A stretch of 64,000 nucleotides of DNA from Ardenticatenaceae bacterium (lineage in GTDB: Bacteria; Chloroflexota; Anaerolineae; Promineifilales; Promineifilaceae): assembly GCA_020634315.1 (NCBI GenBank), contig JACKBV010000009.1:62001-126000 (forward strand), written 5' to 3'. The notes beneath the pieces were generated by a model that made no database searches, was not told the DNA's origin, and saw only the letters and a program-made list of their open reading frames with translations. Positions 61,507-64,000 of this stretch are shown in pieces; position 1 is the first letter of the stretch, and each line of letters starts with the position of its first letter. A program made the position numbers and the translations under genes.

Positions 61507-61992
61507 TCATCTTGCCGGGCGCATCATTGTCAGATTTTGTTTGTCAATTTTGATGTGATACGCCATTTCCTCAACTTGCCCCAACAAGGTGTCGGGCACA
61601 GAAAATTGGCGCTTACCTTGCAAAAAACCGCCCGTTTGTACAACCAGGTTGCCAATATGCCCCGTCTTCGGCGTAACGATAATTTTGACAATGGGACCAA
61701 TAACCCCATCTTTCGCTTTCGCTTTGGCTTCGTGGTTCAACAGCACGCCCCCCTCAGGAACACTTTCCTGACGCGTCAATTCGGCCCGACCACAGGTCAG
61801 CTCAATTTGCGTGTCAGAGATGTTGGCGATTTGTTGAATGGGCACGATGTAACGCGTTGGCGCATTTTTGTCACCTTCGGCAATGATGATGTGGGTTAGC
61901 TGGGGCTGCTTTTGGGGGCGAATCACAACGCCATACACCTGTCCATAGGCACCATCTTTGCCGACAACGGCCGCTTTCATTGGGATATTCAT
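61507..61992 (-). CDS. PRC-barrel domain protein
   Basis: 161 residues from ATG 61992 (AAAGGAAAG upstream). Two strand-rich halves: the first (about 1-75) has GKDGAYGQVYGVVIRP and RYIVPIQQI, the second (about 85-155) has GPIVKIIVTPKTGHIGNLVVQ and ends DKQNLTMMRPAR. Both are PRC-barrel-like, small beta barrels used in photosystem-associated, ribosome-maturation and uncharacterised proteins. No partner suggests which. It is cytoplasmic. Confidence 0.8.
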   Translation of the reverse strand: MNIPMKAAVVGKDGAYGQVYGVVIRPQKQPQLTHIIIAEGDKNAPTRYIVPIQQIANISDTQIELTCGRAELTRQESVPEGGVLLNHEAKAKAKDGVIGPIVKIIVTPKTGHIGNLVVQTGGFLQGKRQFSVPDTLLGQVEEMAYHIKIDKQNLTMMRPAR

Positions 61993-62101
61993 CGTCTTTC
62001 CTTTTATGCCCTGGGGCATGCCCACCAGGCGTTATCATAAATGTTTGTTGTGTGCATCATATATCTGCCGTTTGGCGGCACACAACGGAGGAATGACGCA
62101 T

Positions 62102-63589
62102 TTATTCGCGCGGCGCTTCCAGGAGCGGACGGCAGGGATTGAAGTCCGCGCCGAGACGGATGGTGTAGGTGTAAGGATAGTCTGTATCGCCGAGGAAGGT
62201 AATGGCATCGGCGTGCTGATTGAAGAGCCAGGCAACGAGGCCGCTGCCGGTTCCTTTGCTGTTGGGGGCATGCAGGCTAATGCTGGTTGTTGCCGGAGCC
62301 GGGTCGCCAGCTTGGGTAAAAATGGGAATCATGCCAAACCAGGACAGGTTTTCGGCGGCCAGACGATATTGAGCGGCATCATTGGCTATGATTTCGACGG
62401 TTAACGGCCGTCCCCCACGACTCAATGCCGACGGCTGCAAAAGCTGCGCAAAAACCGGTGCCGCAGCTTCCCACTGAATCAGCTGCACCGCCGCGCCAGA
62501 ATTAGGCACTTTCCAGGAGCGAAAAGCGGTATAAGGCAGCGTTAAATGGCGAACGCCATTCTCACGAATTGTGGGCGCGATGGCTGCCAGGTCTAACACC
62601 GTCGCCAATCCCAGGTCGGTTTCCACCGTTTGGCGATACGCTTCCCACAGCGCCGGAACTTGCGGAATGAGGTCGCGGTTTAGCCCCTGGTTGAACATTG
62701 CCTGGACAAGCTGCTGCTGACGACGGCCACGCTCAAAATCGCTGGTCGTGCGTCGTGAGCGTGCATACCAGAGCGCCAGGTCACCATCCATGTGCTGCAC
62801 GCCGGTTTCCAAGGTGAATTGCTCCCAATTCTCTTCAACGGTGGGATCAAGGTCTGGCGTAATTAACCGCCAATCGCGCAAGGGACAGGTCACAGGCACA
62901 TCGACACCGCCCAGCGCATCAACGGCTTGTTTGAAGCCGGCAAAGCCGATGCGGACATAGTTATCAATGGGAATTCCGAAATTCCAAAGCAGGGTGTCGC
63001 GCAGCAGCCCCTTGCCCCGGTCAGGGTAGTCGATCACATTGCCATGCGGCAGCACCAAATTGATGCGCGTCATTTGCCAGCCGGGCACGGCAACGTAGAG
63101 GTCGCGGGGCAGCGACAACATGGTCGCGGTTTTGTTATTCTTGTCGATGGCGACGAGGATAATGCTGTCGGTGCGCTGCCCGGTCAGGTTGTCGCCATCA
63201 TTGCCAAGAAGGGCGATGATGGTGAAGTTGTCGGGAATGGCAAAGGTGGGGACGGGGGTGGGCACGGCCGTTTCCGGGGTCGGCAGCGTTCCATCCAGCG
63301 TGGCGTAAGGGAAAAAGGTTGGCGTTGATGTCGGCGTGTTGGTTGGGCTGGGTGTTGTGGTTGGGCTGGGCGTTGTGGTCGGCGTGGCGCTGGGCGTCGG
63401 CGTGAATGTCATCGTCGCTGTCGGGCGCGGCGTAAACGTGGCTGGCAAGGTCGCGCTGGGAATGACAGGGGAAACGGCCGTTGCCACCCGCGTTGGCAGC
63501 GTCGCCAATTCAGCCACAGGCACATCTTGCCCCGCCTGCATGCACCCCACCAACAAAAACAACACACACAACCAACCGACTTTTCTCAT
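62102..63589 (-). CDS. LCP-family (LytR-CpsA-Psr) lipoprotein
   Basis: 495 residues. A signal peptide with lipobox LVGC (Cys 16) is followed by a Thr/Pro/Ser-rich linker (about 40-110) made of TPTPS-type repeats, then the LCP domain (about 120-340): DSIILVAIDKNNKTATMLSLPRD, with its catalytic Arg/Asp region, and ALWYARSRRTTSDFERGRRQQQLV. The C-terminus (about 370-490) resembles a LytR_C domain. LCP enzymes transfer glycopolymers from lipid carriers to the cell wall. A lipoprotein form with a long linker would reach far from the membrane. Confidence 0.9.
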   Translation of the reverse strand: MRKVGWLCVLFLLVGCMQAGQDVPVAELATLPTRVATAVSPVIPSATLPATFTPRPTATMTFTPTPSATPTTTPSPTTTPSPTNTPTSTPTFFPYATLDGTLPTPETAVPTPVPTFAIPDNFTIIALLGNDGDNLTGQRTDSIILVAIDKNNKTATMLSLPRDLYVAVPGWQMTRINLVLPHGNVIDYPDRGKGLLRDTLLWNFGIPIDNYVRIGFAGFKQAVDALGGVDVPVTCPLRDWRLITPDLDPTVEENWEQFTLETGVQHMDGDLALWYARSRRTTSDFERGRRQQQLVQAMFNQGLNRDLIPQVPALWEAYRQTVETDLGLATVLDLAAIAPTIRENGVRHLTLPYTAFRSWKVPNSGAAVQLIQWEAAAPVFAQLLQPSALSRGGRPLTVEIIANDAAQYRLAAENLSWFGMIPIFTQAGDPAPATTSISLHAPNSKGTGSGLVAWLFNQHADAITFLGDTDYPYTYTIRLGADFNPCRPLLEAPRE

Positions 63590-63679
63590 AAGACGTCATT
63601 TTCTCCAAAAGCGAACAACCAGACAAATCCAATTTTGCCGCGCAGCGCCAACACTCCGGCAAACAAACGCCCCTTTGTT

Positions 63680-64000
63680 TTATGGAAGTTCTTGCGTCAA
63701 TGCGCCTGTGCTGATGTCAAGCTGCCATGCTTGCGAATTGACATCCACAACGCGAATTGTCGTTGCCGTCAGCCAATCCGTCGCAATGAGCTGCTGCGCA
63801 TCGGCAGGCCAAAGCGCCGTCACCTCGTTCGTCGTCACATCCACCAGCAGCAGCGTGTGCGTCCAATTTTGGCTGCACGGTTCATTGGCAACCGTGATAA
63901 CCAGGCTGTTGTTATCCGGCGACCAGATGAAGCTGCCGATTTGAGCTTCCGCCGTCACATCTAATGAGATAACGGCCGCAGGGTTAGCCTCATCAAGCAT
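63680..64000 (-). CDS. C-terminal part of a beta-propeller (WD40/TolB-like) protein, truncated by window edge
   Basis: Only the last 106 residues lie in the window; the start is beyond 64000. Visible propeller-blade features: IGSFIWSPDNNSLVITVANEP, HTLLLVDVTTNEVTALW and IRVVDVNSQAWQLDISTG, alternating strands with SPDNNSL turns as in TolB-like blades. It is probably secreted or lipid-anchored. It may belong with the LCP gene 90 bases downstream. Confidence 0.7.
   Translation of the reverse strand: MLDEANPAAVISLDVTAEAQIGSFIWSPDNNSLVITVANEPCSQNWTHTLLLVDVTTNEVTALWPADAQQLIATDWLTATTIRVVDVNSQAWQLDISTGALTQELP

Overview
The window looks like a chromosomal segment of a Chloroflexota bacterium, probably of the Anaerolineae lineage. 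This is inferred from gene content, because no rRNA is present. The indicators are a giant BTAD/NB-ARC/TPR regulator, an F420-type LLM oxidoreductase, a bacterial Elp3, paired type I phosphodiesterases, secreted proteins ending in a YLPL-type tail, and no outer-membrane machinery. The most striking global property is a dispersed palindrome, AACGGCCGTT. A hand scan finds 47 perfect copies, inside genes in all frames and between genes, where about 0.06 would be expected by chance.

Layout. 0-3.6 kb: an RCK channel-like protein, an orphan phage antirepressor and a ComM/YifB ATPase. 3.7-16.4 kb: signalling genes (BTAD regulator, a 59-residue partner, PAS histidine kinase, large hybrid kinase), a beta-helix surface protein, a methyltransferase and a TPR protein. 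16.5-21.4 kb: an accessory region with an EAD-NACHT-FGE receptor whose C-terminus resembles the variable region of a diversity-generating retroelement (DGR). It converges on an operon of a PspA-like coiled-coil protein, a small ion channel and a DNA methyltransferase. 21.5-31 kb: a flotillin/YqiJ pair, then two phosphodiesterases, two GT2 glycosyltransferases and a flippase-like protein, suggesting envelope glycan or lipid assembly. 31.3-37.5 kb: a frameshifted alanine racemase, a secreted protein, and the glycine-cleavage genes gcvH-gcvP behind a tandem glycine riboswitch carrying an inserted repeat hairpin. 37.5-44 kb: a FitAB/VapBC-type toxin-antitoxin pair, tyrS, a VWA/MoxR pair, a tandem GNAT, a rhomboid and tRNA-Glu. 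44-46 kb: a motif-free, probably acquired MarR/DUF1801 island. 46-64 kb: LLM oxidoreductase, Nudix, Elp3, an orphan CpaF ATPase coupled to a secreted protein, lipoproteins, an MFS transporter, threonine synthase, regulators, a CDP-alcohol phosphotransferase/flippase pair, a PRC-barrel protein, an LCP-family protein and a partial beta-propeller.

Several intergenic repeat families punctuate the segment: AACCTCC(C/G)GGAGGTT paired hairpins, GACCTGTCAGGTTT hairpins, GTAATCGG repeats, TACGCAATACGCAATA repeats and homopurine tracts. The observations most worth following are the HIP1-like palindrome, the DGR-like NACHT receptor beside a methyltransferase/channel/PspA-like operon, and the repeat-invaded glycine riboswitch. 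Coordinates of short sites were counted by hand and may be off by one or two bases.
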